Shown one piece after another: positions 51,682-61,192 of a DNA stretch of 64,000 nt. The stretch spans positions 2,294,001 through 2,358,000 of the forward strand of contig NZ_CP155071.1 in the NCBI RefSeq assembly GCF_039621855.1. The letters are read 5' to 3'. Positions within the stretch are counted from its first letter, which is position 1, and every line of letters begins with the position of its first letter. A program made the translations under genes and the position numbers. This DNA is from Erwinia sp. HDF1-3R (GTDB lineage Bacteria; Pseudomonadota; Gammaproteobacteria; Enterobacterales; Enterobacteriaceae). The notes beneath the pieces were generated by a model. It was given only the letters and a program-made list of their open reading frames with translations. It had not been told where the DNA came from and searched no databases.

Positions 51682-53211
51682 ATGTCGATTAAGCGTAATG
51701 CACTGGCGAATTATGTTGGACAGATTTACTCAACGCTGGCCGGAATACTCGTGGTGCCAATGTATATCCATCAGCTGGGCATGGAAGCCTATGGTCTGAT
51801 TGGCTTTTTTTCCATCCTGTTAACCTGGCTTCAGCTGCTGGACGTCGGCGTATCGACCACGCTGCTGCGAGAGGCGGCGCGCTATCGTGCCAACAGTGAA
51901 GATAATCCCTACTTCCCCTCGCTGTTTGCCAGCCTGGGCAAATTCTTCCTGCTCACCTCCGTAGTGCTGGTGGTGCTGGGCTGGATTTTCACCCCCTATA
52001 TTGCCGAGCACTGGCTTAACGCCAAAACGCTGCCGTACCGCGATCTGGTGATTGCCGTGGCCGTTATGGTGGTTACCGCCGCGATCCGCTGGCGCACCGG
52101 GCCATTCCGCAGCGTGATTGTGGGCTATGAACATCAGGTGTGGCTGAACGTCCTGAACGTTATCTCCATTACCCTGCGAACCTTTGGTGCGGTATTTGTT
52201 ATCAGCTTCGCGCCCAATCCGGTAATATTTTTCTTTGCCTTCCAGCTCTGTATCTCCATTGCGGAAGCGGCCTGCTGCGTCTACAAATCTTACCAGCTGG
52301 TACCGCGTGCTAAGCGGCAGAATCACTCCGCTGAGCTTAAAGGAGTACTAAAGCCCTTTTTACGCTTTGCGGTGGGTGCGGCATTCTCGAGCGCTATCTG
52401 GACCTTTATTTCCCAGATTGACCGTCTGGTGCTCTCCAAAACGCTGCCGCTCTCTACCTACGGTGCCTTTACCGTGGTGGCTACCGCTGCGACGGGCATT
52501 GTGATGCTCAGCAGCCCGATTATGCAGGCCATCGTGCCGCGTATGACCGGGATGCGCGGCAACAAAGAGCAGGGCGAAGCCGAAACGCTGACCCTTTACC
52601 GTTACACGACCCAGGCCGTCAGCATCTTTATGGCGCCGCTGAGCATTACTATCGCGCTCTATTCCGGTCAGCTGATCTGGGCCTGGACGCAGAATCCGCA
52701 AATTGTACAGCAGATGTCATTTGTAATGACGCTGTATGCGCTGGGGAGCGGGTTACAGGCGATTTGCGGTCTGCTATACCACCTGCAATATGTTAATGGT
52801 CGCCTGTCGATGCACGTTAAGGGCTTCAGCCTGTTCGCCATCGTGCTTATCCCGATGAATATCTATGCCGCCATCCACTACGGTGCGCTGGGAACCGGTA
52901 TCGTCTGGCTGGGGCAAAATATTTTCTATCTGCTGGTCTGGGCGTGGATTGTCCACCGCAAATTTGCGCCGACCATCCATGCGCGCTGGCTGACGCGGGA
53001 TGTGGCGATGATCTGGCTGGTGTCGGCTGGCGTAGCGCTGCTGACGCACCTGATCCCCTTCGAGTGGAATCAGAACCGCTGGCTTAACCTGCTCTATCTT
53101 GGACTGATTGGACTGGTCAACCTGAGCGTGTGCTGCCTGCTGCATACCAAGGTGCTGGAAAAAATCGGCAGAAATACGTTCAAGCGTACCAGCCTGAGGA
53201 GTGAGCCATGA
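51682..53211 (+). CDS. Polysaccharide flippase (Wzx/PST family)
   Basis: A 509-residue membrane protein with about 12-14 helices, of the MOP/PST type: RNALANYVGQIYSTLAGILVVPMYI and LGMEAYGLIGFF are the conserved N-terminal helices, and FISQIDRLVLSKTLPLSTYG is the diagnostic Wzx segment in the middle. The arginine-rich loop between helices 4 and 5 (AIRWRTGPFRSVIVG) is typical. It flips undecaprenyl-linked oligosaccharide to the periplasm. Its stop overlaps the next glycosyltransferase start (ATGA). No Wzy polymerase is recognisable nearby. Confidence 0.88.
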   Translation: MSIKRNALANYVGQIYSTLAGILVVPMYIHQLGMEAYGLIGFFSILLTWLQLLDVGVSTTLLREAARYRANSEDNPYFPSLFASLGKFFLLTSVVLVVLGWIFTPYIAEHWLNAKTLPYRDLVIAVAVMVVTAAIRWRTGPFRSVIVGYEHQVWLNVLNVISITLRTFGAVFVISFAPNPVIFFFAFQLCISIAEAACCVYKSYQLVPRAKRQNHSAELKGVLKPFLRFAVGAAFSSAIWTFISQIDRLVLSKTLPLSTYGAFTVVATAATGIVMLSSPIMQAIVPRMTGMRGNKEQGEAETLTLYRYTTQAVSIFMAPLSITIALYSGQLIWAWTQNPQIVQQMSFVMTLYALGSGLQAICGLLYHLQYVNGRLSMHVKGFSLFAIVLIPMNIYAAIHYGALGTGIVWLGQNIFYLLVWAWIVHRKFAPTIHARWLTRDVAMIWLVSAGVALLTHLIPFEWNQNRWLNLLYLGLIGLVNLSVCCLLHTKVLEKIGRNTFKRTSLRSEP

Positions 53212-54218
53212 GCCTGATTAATGCTGCGGATTTCCCCTCCATCGCCGTTATTATGCCGGTGTGGAACGGACGGGAGTATATCGGTGAGGCAATAGATTCG
53301 CTGCTGAATCAGACGGTACTGCCCACCCAGGTGATCGTTATTGACGACGGGTCGACGGACGGCACGCTGGCGCTGCTTGAGGAGTACGCCAGTAAGCACC
53401 CGCAGGTACAGCCGGTTCGTGCCGCGCACGGTGGCGTGAGCGCGGCCCGTAATAAAGGGTTGAGCCTGGTCAGCAGTGACTACGTGTACTTTATGGATGC
53501 CGATGATGTCGTGGCACCCGAGCTGTTTGCCGATTTTGCCCGCGTCTGGCGCGATCGTCCTGACCTGGAGCTGTTTGGCTTTTCGGCCCGCAAGTTCAAC
53601 AATGCCCCGCTGGCGGAGCGCCAGTATGAGGGGACGCATCCCCGTCATCTTAGCGGTGAGGTGAACGGTGGGGCGGAACTGCTCAGCAAACTGATCGCGC
53701 GCGGCTCGGCGCATCGGGTGCTGTGGACCAGCATTATTTCTAAGGCGCTGATCGACCGGATTAACAGCCCGTTTTTACCGATCCAGAACCACGAGGACGC
53801 CCCCTTTATGTTTGGGGTCTATACCCAGGCTAAGCGGGCGTTTTTCACCAGTACTGCTTATTACCTTAAGCGGGTGGTGGACACGTCGTTATCGATCAGC
53901 ACGCGTGATTTCTCGTGGGTAAAAAACTATTTTATCGCCCGGGAAAACACCGACAATGCACTGCGCCAGCATCCGGTGGCCAACGTTGACCGCGACCTGG
54001 TGGACGGCTATTACGCCGCGCTGATGGGCGGCTGTCTGATTGAAATCCGCAAAAACAGGATGGATGTGCCGCGCGAGTATGATGAAAAAATTGATCGCCT
54101 GGCCCGGCAGATGACCCGTAACAACCTTAAGCTAAGGCTCCTGTGGCGCTATTATCCCCTCTACAGCGGGCTGCTATACTGCAAACGCCTGCTGCGGGGA
54201 CAGCGTCACGCAGGCTGA
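53208..54218 (+). CDS. Family 2 glycosyltransferase
   Basis: A 336-residue GT-A enzyme: SIAVIMPVWNGREYIGEAIDS, VIDDGSTDGTLALLEE, GVSAARNKGLSLVSSDYVYFMDADD (DAD metal site) and NHEDAPFMFGVYTQA (acceptor-side ED). The C-terminal 60 residues are basic (LKLRLLWRYYPLYSGLLYCKRLLRGQ) and probably lie on the membrane. It is translationally coupled to the flippase gene (ATGA) and related to the glycosyltransferase at 50461. Together the three genes look like part of an exopolysaccharide or O-unit pathway, too small to be complete. Confidence 0.87.
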   Translation: MSLINAADFPSIAVIMPVWNGREYIGEAIDSLLNQTVLPTQVIVIDDGSTDGTLALLEEYASKHPQVQPVRAAHGGVSAARNKGLSLVSSDYVYFMDADDVVAPELFADFARVWRDRPDLELFGFSARKFNNAPLAERQYEGTHPRHLSGEVNGGAELLSKLIARGSAHRVLWTSIISKALIDRINSPFLPIQNHEDAPFMFGVYTQAKRAFFTSTAYYLKRVVDTSLSISTRDFSWVKNYFIARENTDNALRQHPVANVDRDLVDGYYAALMGGCLIEIRKNRMDVPREYDEKIDRLARQMTRNNLKLRLLWRYYPLYSGLLYCKRLLRGQRHAG

Positions 54219-54634
54219 TTAACGCGCTGGGTAAAAGCAGGCGGGTTTACCTGCCTGCTCACTATTCCGTTCTTTACCCATGCTACGCGTTATCGCCGAT
54301 CCTGTTGCATCTTTAACACAAATCTTTAGCTGCGCATTCTGATATTTTAGTAAAATCATCATCAATGCCTGTCGTCATGCCATTCACCTCACTCGTAACA
54401 GGGTTGTCGTTCCTGACACGCCTCGTGGAGCTGGCCGTCGAATTCACCCTGACGAAGAGGAGGTGCCCGTGGCAACAGATGTTTAATTAAGCAAGGGAAT
54501 ATAATTGAATTATATTTTTTCTGTTCTCACCTGAAGTAAACAGATTTGAAACAGTGTTCTGTTGGCAATTGTAAAGCTCATCAGGAGAGGGTACTACTGC
54601 CACTCAGTAAACTTCACCTAAAGGGAATATTAAG
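54219..54634. other. Intergenic region
   Basis: About 415 bases without a gene. The part after 54480 is AT-rich and likely holds the promoter for the DUF1460 gene, whose start follows AAGGGAATATTAAG. Confidence 0.45.
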
Positions 54635-55422
54635 ATGAAGCGGGCAGTTATTATGATCCTCTTTCTGGCTTCCTGTGCGGGATCGCGTGGGAACGACTAT
54701 CAGATCCAAATGGATGATTTCACAGCACACAACGTTCGGAAAATTATCCGCACCCACATTATTCCCGCCGCCGGTGAGAAACCAGGAAACATTATTGCCG
54801 CCGTATCCTCCGCTTTTCTGACGACGCCCTATCAGGAAAATACCCTGACTGGACCGACTGAGGTCAATGAAGTGCTGGTAGCGGATTTCCACGGTGTGGA
54901 CTGTTTCACCCTGATTGATTATGTCCAGGCGCTGGCGGGCGCGCATGACCAGAAGGCGTTTCTCAACAATCTTACCAGCACGCGATACGCTGGCGGCAGA
55001 GTCAGTTACCTGAGCAGAAAGCACTTTTTCACTGACTGGTTTGCGACGCTGCCGCAGAATGCGACGGATGTGACCCGGCAAATCAGTACGGTGGCGGTCA
55101 CCGTCGTCAAACAGCTCAACCGTAAGGCAGACGGCAGTGCATATATACCGGGGTTGGCCGTTATATCAAGGGAGATCAGCTATATCCCCGGCCATGCGAT
55201 TGATTCAGCTGTACTCAGTAAACTGCAAACGGGCGATTACGTTGGGGTCTGGACGTGACGCACGTGGGGATCGTCATCAAGTCTGCCGGCAAGGTGTGGT
55301 TCAGAAATGCCTCATCCCTGAGCATAAACAGGCAGGTGGTGGATTCCCCGTTTATTGAATATATGGCCAATAAGCCAGGAATAATTGTTTTACGGACGCA
55401 TCAAAACCCTGGGGAGGAGTGA
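54635..55422 (+). pseudogene. DUF1460 (amidase-like) lipoprotein gene with frameshift
   Basis: The first frame gives 207 residues: a lipoprotein-type signal with Cys (LFLASCAGS), then a DUF1460 NlpC/P60-like domain (FHGVDCFTLIDYVQAL with the catalytic Cys; ISYIPGHAID). It stops at 55258 right after GDYVG. The missing end is in another frame from about 55246: GLDVTHVGIVI with the expected His, then WFRNASS and VVDSPFIEYMANKPGIIVLR, ending at TGA 55420-55422. Family members read roughly GDYIGIYT..LDVTHVGI, so a small deletion has joined and shifted the frames. The catalytic His is lost from the first frame, so the gene is probably inactive, unless this is a sequencing error. Confidence 0.78.
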
Positions 55423-55519
55423 TGTTAGCTGTATGGAATGGTGACCCATCTTGATGGATTGACGACCGGTACTGCCGCTGCGCCTGGCTGGCAAAAGAGC
55501 GAACAGGTTATCTAACGCA

Positions 55520-56878
55520 TTATTTGGCGGCTTCTTCCCGCAGGTGTCGCGCAGATGCGTTTGCCCTTGCCACCAGCGCAGTGATATTGATGTGCTGCAT
55601 CTGGCCTGACAGTTTCAGGATCCTTCCATCCACCACGACCGTCTCGACATTTTCCGGCCCTGCCGAATAGACGATCAGCGAGGCGGGGTCGCCGCCGCCA
55701 AACCCGCTCATATTAAGCGCCGCAGGATTAATGATCTGTATATCGGCGCGTTTACCCACCTCAACAGACCCGGTCACCCTGCCGAGTCCGGCGGCGTCGG
55801 CCGAGCGGCGGGTGGCCAGCTCCAGCAGCCGACGGGGATCCGGCCCGGTTTCATCCTGGGTTGCGCCGCTTTGCGTCAGCGCGGCCAGCCGCAGCGTGGC
55901 AAACATATCTGCGCTGCCTGCCAGCGCGTTGCCATCCAGGCCCAGCCCCTGGCGGGTCACGCCTTTAAACTGGTCATAGCGGGTCAGGCCGTAACCGACC
56001 CGTTCTTCGCTTATCGGGGTGAGGGCCAGACTGCCTCCGGCCTTTTCCAGCGCGCTCAGCTGGGCGGGCGTGGCCTGGGTGGCATGAACAACGGTGACGA
56101 AGGGGGCAAGATAGTGCCGCTGGATAAGCGCGTTAAACATCGCATCAGCCTCGCCGCTCACGTGCACCTGGAGCGGCAGGTGATTATCACGGGCAAAGGC
56201 ATATTCCCGATCGCGGATCGTCCAGACGGCCTCGTCATGGAGGTCGCGCGGCAGCCGCCAGGCCAGGCCGAGTGAGACGCGGTCATGCGGTTTCGCCATC
56301 AGTTGCTTCAGATGCGCCAAATCAATCGGCGTGGCCGAGGTTTTATCCGGCCCGCCATAAAACATAATCGCTCTGATCCCCGCATCGCTTAGCGCCCGGT
56401 ATCCCGCATCGCCCGAAGCCGGTCCATGAACGTTGTCGAAAAAGTCGCTGCTGGTGGTAATACCCGAGGCGAGCAGTTCAATGGCCCCGGTATACATTGC
56501 CGTGTAGATATCATCCGGCTTCATCACGGCTCCAAGCCGGTTGCTCACTGGAAAAAATTTGCCGTCTTTATTACGAAACTGGCCCCGCAGAGTGGTGATC
56601 CACAGGTGTGAATGCGCATCAACAAAGCCGGGAAGCACAAACTTTCCGGTGGCATCAATCACTCTGGCATCCGCCGCGTGCAGGTTTTTGCCAATGGCGG
56701 CGATGGTATCGCCCCGGATCAATACGTCGGTACTTTCCCGATCCGCTTCGCCCGCGCGCATCGACATCACGTAGCCATTTTTTATGAGTAAGGAGGAGGG
56801 AGGTTCAACAGCCTGAACGGGTGCAAGGGTGCTGGTCAGTAGTGGCGCAGACAACAACAGACGGGGTAGCAGAGGCAT
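55520..56878 (-). CDS. Exported amidohydrolase-family protein
   Basis: A 452-residue metal-dependent amidohydrolase of the TRZ/ATZ/chlorohydrolase group: the N-terminal composite domain IKNGYVMSM and the metal motif LPGFVDAHSHLW (HxH), then HVSGEAD and VTVVHATQATPAQLSALEK supplying further His ligands, and LGLDGNALAGSADMF with a metal Asp. A Sec signal (LLPRLLLSAPLLTSTLAPVQA) puts it in the periplasm. It would deaminate or hydrolyse a cyclic or amide substrate that cannot be inferred. Single gene converging on the DUF1460 locus and upstream of no partner. Confidence 0.82.
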   Translation of the reverse strand: MPLLPRLLLSAPLLTSTLAPVQAVEPPSSLLIKNGYVMSMRAGEADRESTDVLIRGDTIAAIGKNLHAADARVIDATGKFVLPGFVDAHSHLWITTLRGQFRNKDGKFFPVSNRLGAVMKPDDIYTAMYTGAIELLASGITTSSDFFDNVHGPASGDAGYRALSDAGIRAIMFYGGPDKTSATPIDLAHLKQLMAKPHDRVSLGLAWRLPRDLHDEAVWTIRDREYAFARDNHLPLQVHVSGEADAMFNALIQRHYLAPFVTVVHATQATPAQLSALEKAGGSLALTPISEERVGYGLTRYDQFKGVTRQGLGLDGNALAGSADMFATLRLAALTQSGATQDETGPDPRRLLELATRRSADAAGLGRVTGSVEVGKRADIQIINPAALNMSGFGGGDPASLIVYSAGPENVETVVVDGRILKLSGQMQHINITALVARANASARHLREEAAK

Positions 56879-56931
56879 AGCGTTTCTCCTGAGGGGGGAG
56901 AGTCAACCCTGGCACAAAATGGTGGGGGAGA

Positions 56932-56962
56932 AAAGTAAAAGGCCACCCCGTTAGGGATGGCC
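56932..56962 (-). terminator. Terminator of the gluconate-type dehydrogenase operon
   Basis: GGCCA-CCCC-GTT-AGGGA-TGGCC forms a stem with one mismatch; on the minus strand it is followed by TTTTACTTTT. It lies 57 bases after the cytochrome stop. Confidence 0.72.
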
Positions 56963-57018
56963 CTGATAAACATCGGCCCTGCTGTCAACAGGCACAGCAG
57001 GACGACGTCGCGCCAGCG

Positions 57019-58344
57019 TTACTGACCTTTCGGGCTGTTTTCCGGCATCTGAGCAGGCAGTTTTAACAGGCTGCGTTTATCTGCTACTTCCTTTGCGTCA
57101 ATGGCCGGTGCGGCATTACCCCAGGCGTTACGGATGTAGGTGGTCACCGCAGCCACCTGCTCATCGGAAAGCTTCCAGGCAAAGCTCGGCATTGCCCCGC
57201 TGGTGGGGTTACCCGCCGTGACCGCGCCGCGTCCGCCCTGAAGCACGGTGGTGATCAGCGAGGATCCATCCGGGCCCATAATTGCCGGGTTGTTTGCCAG
57301 GCTGGCGGCAAGGTTTGGAATACCTTTGCCGTTACTGTTATGACAGGCGGTACAGTTCACTGAGTAAACGTCTGCCCCCATTTTCATCTGCGCTGAATCT
57401 GCCGCCAGCGGGGCAGGTTTCTTACGATCCGAACCCGGCTGCGATTTAATATAGGTCGCGATCGCGTGCAGATCCTTATCACTCAGATGCTGGGTCGAAT
57501 TGGTTACCGCCTCGGCCATGGGGCCAGATGCCACCGCCACATGGTTACTGCCCAGCTTGAGGTAGTCCACCACCTGATCTTCGGACCAGTTGCCAATACC
57601 GGTATAAGTATTGCTGGTGATCTCAGGCGCGTACCACTCGCTGAGGTTGCTGCCCTGGAGATACGCGCTGGTATCACCCCCGATAATGTTTTTCGGCGTA
57701 TGGCAGGCGGCACAGTGTTCAAGTCCCTGAACCAGATAGGCACCGCGGTTCCACTCGGCAGATTTAGAGGCGTCAGGAGTAAACCCTTTGTTTTCAAAAA
57801 ACAGCAGGTTCCAGCCCATCATCGCCAGACGAATGTTATACGGGAAGGGAAGGTTAGTTTCGGGTGCCTTATAATGCACCGGCTTAACCGAACGCATATA
57901 CATCCACAGATCGTGCATGTCGGCATCGCTGACCTTCACGTAGGCGTTGTAAGGCATCGCCGGATAGAGATTTTCTCCGTGTTTCCCCTTACCGTGGCGA
58001 ACGGCGCGGTAGAAGTCACGCTCGGTCCAGCTGCCGATGCCGTACTCGTTGTCCGGGGTGATATTGCTGGCAAAGATCCCGCCAAACGGCGTGCTTATGG
58101 CATAGCCGCCGGAGAAGGGCGCTTTGCTGCCGGGTGCGGTGTGGCAGGCCACACAGTCACCGGCAATCGCAATATATTTACCCCGCATCACGGCTTCAGC
58201 ATCCGACGCCGCTGGCGGCTGTCCTGTCAGCACGCTGGTTCCGGCAACGTCATCCGCGCGGGTGTTGCCGTTTTGCCACAGCAGAGCCACGGCAACGGCG
58301 GCGGCAACCACAACGATACCGCCTGCAATTTTGATTTTTTTCAT
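57019..58344 (-). CDS. Gluconate 2-dehydrogenase-type cytochrome c subunit
   Basis: A 441-residue tri-haem cytochrome with CVACH (about residue 64), CAACH (about 210) and CTACH (about 337), each followed by a methionine-containing segment (YPAMPYNAYVKV; GAMPSFAWKL). The N-terminus is a membrane-anchor or Sec signal (IKIAGGIVVVAAAVAVALLW). It resembles the cytochrome at 27560 but lacks its C-terminal membrane helix. It is the last gene of the operon small subunit-large subunit-cytochrome and gives electrons to ubiquinone. Confidence 0.88.
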   Translation of the reverse strand: MKKIKIAGGIVVVAAAVAVALLWQNGNTRADDVAGTSVLTGQPPAASDAEAVMRGKYIAIAGDCVACHTAPGSKAPFSGGYAISTPFGGIFASNITPDNEYGIGSWTERDFYRAVRHGKGKHGENLYPAMPYNAYVKVSDADMHDLWMYMRSVKPVHYKAPETNLPFPYNIRLAMMGWNLLFFENKGFTPDASKSAEWNRGAYLVQGLEHCAACHTPKNIIGGDTSAYLQGSNLSEWYAPEITSNTYTGIGNWSEDQVVDYLKLGSNHVAVASGPMAEAVTNSTQHLSDKDLHAIATYIKSQPGSDRKKPAPLAADSAQMKMGADVYSVNCTACHNSNGKGIPNLAASLANNPAIMGPDGSSLITTVLQGGRGAVTAGNPTSGAMPSFAWKLSDEQVAAVTTYIRNAWGNAAPAIDAKEVADKRSLLKLPAQMPENSPKGQ

Positions 58345-58345
58345 C

Positions 58346-60118
58346 TCACACCTTCACCAGCGGACCAGGGTTTTTCATGTACTGCTCCAGGATAGCTTTT
58401 GCCGTCCACAGGCTCAGTGCGCCAATTGTGCCCGTTGGGTTATAACCGGCATTGTTCGGGAAGGATGAGGCCCCCAGCACAAACAGATTGTGTGCGTCCC
58501 AGCTCTGCTGATAGCGGTTCAGCACGCTGGTCTTTGGATCGGTGCCCATCACCGCGCCGCCGATGGTGTGATCGCTGGCGAAGTTATAAGGGGAGTAGTG
58601 ACCTGATGCGGAGTTGGTCCCCAGAACGATTTTGGCGCCCATGGCTTTGCCGATCTCAACGCTTTTCTCTTCAATGAATTTGGCCGCGCGGCGGTCATTT
58701 TCGTTGTAGTCGAAGGTGACGCGCAGCAGCGGGTTTCCATTGCTGTCTTTGTACTCCGGATCCAGATCCAGATAGTAATCTTCGTGGGAATAGCTGGTGC
58801 CCTGGCCAAAGATAAAGGTGCCGTTCTGGAACGCATGGGTATAGGCTTTTTTCCACTCTTTTCCCCAGCGTGGCGTACCGGGCGGCAGGGCATCGGCGTT
58901 ACCGATTGGCCTTGCGCCACGGGCCACGACCAGAATACCGGCACCGCCGATAAAGCCGAGGTTACTGTGGTCAAAGTTGTCGCCGTTAAAGTCATCAACC
59001 TGCTGGGAGAGTGCGCCCGCGCCGATAAACTGGTTGAGGTTTTCATCTTCAAAAAACAGGCTGGCGCCCGCCACCGTCTGGAAGCTGTAGGCACGTCCCA
59101 CCACACCGGTTTTACTGACCGGATCGTAAGGCTTGCCGATTTTGGACAGCAGCAGCAGGCGGACGTTTTGCATCTGGAAAGCAGACAGGATCACGATGCC
59201 TGCCGGTTGCTCCCACTCTTTTTTGTTACGGTCAACGTAGGTGACGCCGGTAACGGTTTTGCCATCTTCCGCTTTATTCACCCGCACCACCGCCGAGTCG
59301 GTCAGCACGGTGAAATTTTCACGCTGCATCAGCGCCGGGATCACACAGGCGTTCGGGCTGGATTTAGAAAAATTGCCGCAGCCGTAATAGAGGCAGTAGC
59401 CGCAGTAGGTGCAGGGACCCATGCGCACGCCCAGCGGGTTAACGTAGGCACGAGACGCCTGGCCTGCCGGCACCATAAAGGGGTGCTGACCGAGGGATTT
59501 GGCCGCATCGCGGAACAGGTCGGTCAGGCGCATGCCTTCCAGCGGCGGCAGCGGATATTCACTGCTGCGATTGCCCTCAAACGGGTTACCGTCAGGAATG
59601 GTTTTGCCGTTGAGCCTGCCCGCTTTACCGGAGACGCCGGCGATTTTTTCAAAGCGATCGTAAAACGGCTCCAGCTCATCATAGGTCACGCCCCAGTCCT
59701 GGAGGATCAGGCCGTCGGCAATCTGCTTTTTACCGTAGCGCTCAATGGTTTGCGTATAGGGTTGTAAATCAAACGGGGTAAAGCGCCAGGCCATACCGGC
59801 CCAGTGTGTGCCGGATCCGCCAACGTTATAGCCCAGCTCATTCAGGTTCCAGTCGCGGCTTGGCAGCGCTTTCTGGGTAATATTATTGCGAAAGGTGGTG
59901 GTTTCTACCGCAGGGGGGAGCAGCATGCTGCGGCGGGTGTCCCAGCGCAGCTCGTCGGTATCTACCGACGGGGGAAAATCCGTGGCGGTTTCAAACCAGG
60001 GACCGCGCTCAATCGCGACGACATTTAATCCGGCGCGGGTTAACTCTTCGGCGATCAGCGAACCACACCACCCCAGGCCGACGATAGCGACATCAGCTTT
60101 TGGACGTACATTATTCAT
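58346..60118 (-). CDS. Gluconate 2-dehydrogenase-type flavoprotein (GMC) subunit
   Basis: A 590-residue GMC oxidoreductase: FAD-binding VGLGWCGSLIAEELTRAGLNV with ERGPW, then NVGGSGTHWAGMAWRFTPFD, a cysteine-rich CTYCGYCLYYGC (about residues 237-248), probably an Fe-S site, and catalytic HTIGGAVMGTDP and NPTGTIGALSLW at the end. Size and motifs match the membrane-bound gluconate/2-ketogluconate dehydrogenase large subunit, so it should make 2-ketogluconate or 2,5-diketogluconate in the periplasm. It ends one base before the cytochrome gene begins and is longer than the GMC protein at 25400 (545). Confidence 0.88.
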   Translation of the reverse strand: MNNVRPKADVAIVGLGWCGSLIAEELTRAGLNVVAIERGPWFETATDFPPSVDTDELRWDTRRSMLLPPAVETTTFRNNITQKALPSRDWNLNELGYNVGGSGTHWAGMAWRFTPFDLQPYTQTIERYGKKQIADGLILQDWGVTYDELEPFYDRFEKIAGVSGKAGRLNGKTIPDGNPFEGNRSSEYPLPPLEGMRLTDLFRDAAKSLGQHPFMVPAGQASRAYVNPLGVRMGPCTYCGYCLYYGCGNFSKSSPNACVIPALMQRENFTVLTDSAVVRVNKAEDGKTVTGVTYVDRNKKEWEQPAGIVILSAFQMQNVRLLLLSKIGKPYDPVSKTGVVGRAYSFQTVAGASLFFEDENLNQFIGAGALSQQVDDFNGDNFDHSNLGFIGGAGILVVARGARPIGNADALPPGTPRWGKEWKKAYTHAFQNGTFIFGQGTSYSHEDYYLDLDPEYKDSNGNPLLRVTFDYNENDRRAAKFIEEKSVEIGKAMGAKIVLGTNSASGHYSPYNFASDHTIGGAVMGTDPKTSVLNRYQQSWDAHNLFVLGASSFPNNAGYNPTGTIGALSLWTAKAILEQYMKNPGPLVKV

Positions 60119-60158
60119 CTTCAGAACTCACATTTGCTCAGAAACACAACGCCCAAAT

Positions 60159-60875
60159 TTACAGGGTGTTATCAATCAGACTGGTCGGGATGATATTCAG
60201 CTTTTGCCCTTTTTTACTGAGCATGTCGCGGAAATCGTAGCGCGCGCCGGGAAAACCAATCATTTTCCAGCTGGTCATATCTTTATTACCGCCATAGATG
60301 GGGTCAGATAAGAATCCTTCGCGCACGTTTTGCAGCAGCAGTTCAAAAAAGACCTTCGTTTCGACGTCGGCGCCTAAATCGAACTTATCGGCTTCCATGG
60401 CGTGCAGGATGCTCTCCTGCTGTTCGCTGCTTAACCCAATAAAGTCCTGACCAAACCGCGCGCGGGTGGCACGATCCAGTGCGGCCAGACCCTGACGGTA
60501 ACGCTGTGCGGGCGTGAGGGGAGACTGAGGACCCTGCTCAGGGGTGCCCTTAACGAAGCGGCCAAGGCGGTATTCGGCCACGGCATTGCCGTAATCACCC
60601 GCCAGCTGACGGTCAATAAACACGGCACAGCCAGCATCTTTGCCGCTGAGGCTCATTTCATCAGCCGGAATAAAGCGCTCGGCAATGATTGCGACCGTAT
60701 CGAATTCGTGCTGAGTCAGATACTGAAGACCCCCTTTACGGGGTGGAGGAGGTGGGGTGTTAATCTTACCGGGTTCCCATGGCTGTCCACCATTCACAAC
60801 CTCGGCCTGCGCAGCAGGCAGTGAGGAGGCGACCCCCAGTGCAACCACTGAAGTGAGAAATTCTCTGCGTTTCAT
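60159..60875 (-). CDS. Gluconate 2-dehydrogenase subunit 3 (Tat signal)
   Basis: A 238-residue small subunit: twin-arginine signal MKRREFLTSVVALGVASSLPAA, then the subunit-3 fold (YLTQHEFDTVAIIAERFIPADEMS; AGCAVFIDRQLAGDYG; VFFELLLQNVREGFLSDPIYGGN; GFPGARYDFRDMLSKKG). It escorts the flavoprotein across the membrane. The ATG at 60875 follows CCAGGAAAAAT; a longer frame to 60953 would bury the Tat signal. It is the first gene of the operon. Confidence 0.88.
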   Translation of the reverse strand: MKRREFLTSVVALGVASSLPAAQAEVVNGGQPWEPGKINTPPPPPRKGGLQYLTQHEFDTVAIIAERFIPADEMSLSGKDAGCAVFIDRQLAGDYGNAVAEYRLGRFVKGTPEQGPQSPLTPAQRYRQGLAALDRATRARFGQDFIGLSSEQQESILHAMEADKFDLGADVETKVFFELLLQNVREGFLSDPIYGGNKDMTSWKMIGFPGARYDFRDMLSKKGQKLNIIPTSLIDNTL

Positions 60876-61192
60876 ATTTTTCCTGGTTAACTGATCACAA
60901 TGCGTGGAACTATTTTTAGTTTTTTTAAGGCGGTGACTTGATGAAAAAAGCACCTGACCAGAGTTTTTCTTTATAAAATAACAAGCGAATTATTAACAAT
61001 TTAACAACAGGACCAGAATAATTTTTTCCCCCAGGCCAGGGAAGTTTTATGTTGAGGGTTTTCCATCATTTGTTGAGGGTTTTCCATCATCGGCCTGGTG
61101 TTATTCCCGCTAATGCCTTTCTATAGTGAACTCACCTGACCCTGCAGGCCGCCATACGCTGCGGCTTTCTTACAAAAAAAACTGGAGTGACT
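60876..61192. other. Divergent promoter region with direct repeat
   Basis: About 315 bases without a gene, AT-rich near 60960-61020. It serves the dehydrogenase operon leftwards and the Gfo/Idh/MocA gene rightwards, and contains the 21-base-period repeat at 61051-61090. Confidence 0.5.
61051..61090. repeat. 19-base direct repeat, two copies
   Basis: GTTGAGGGTTTTCCATCAT occurs at 61051-61069 and again at 61072-61090, exact copies 21 bases (two helical turns) apart, upstream of the oxidoreductase gene. It could be an activator site or a slippage duplication. Confidence 0.8.
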
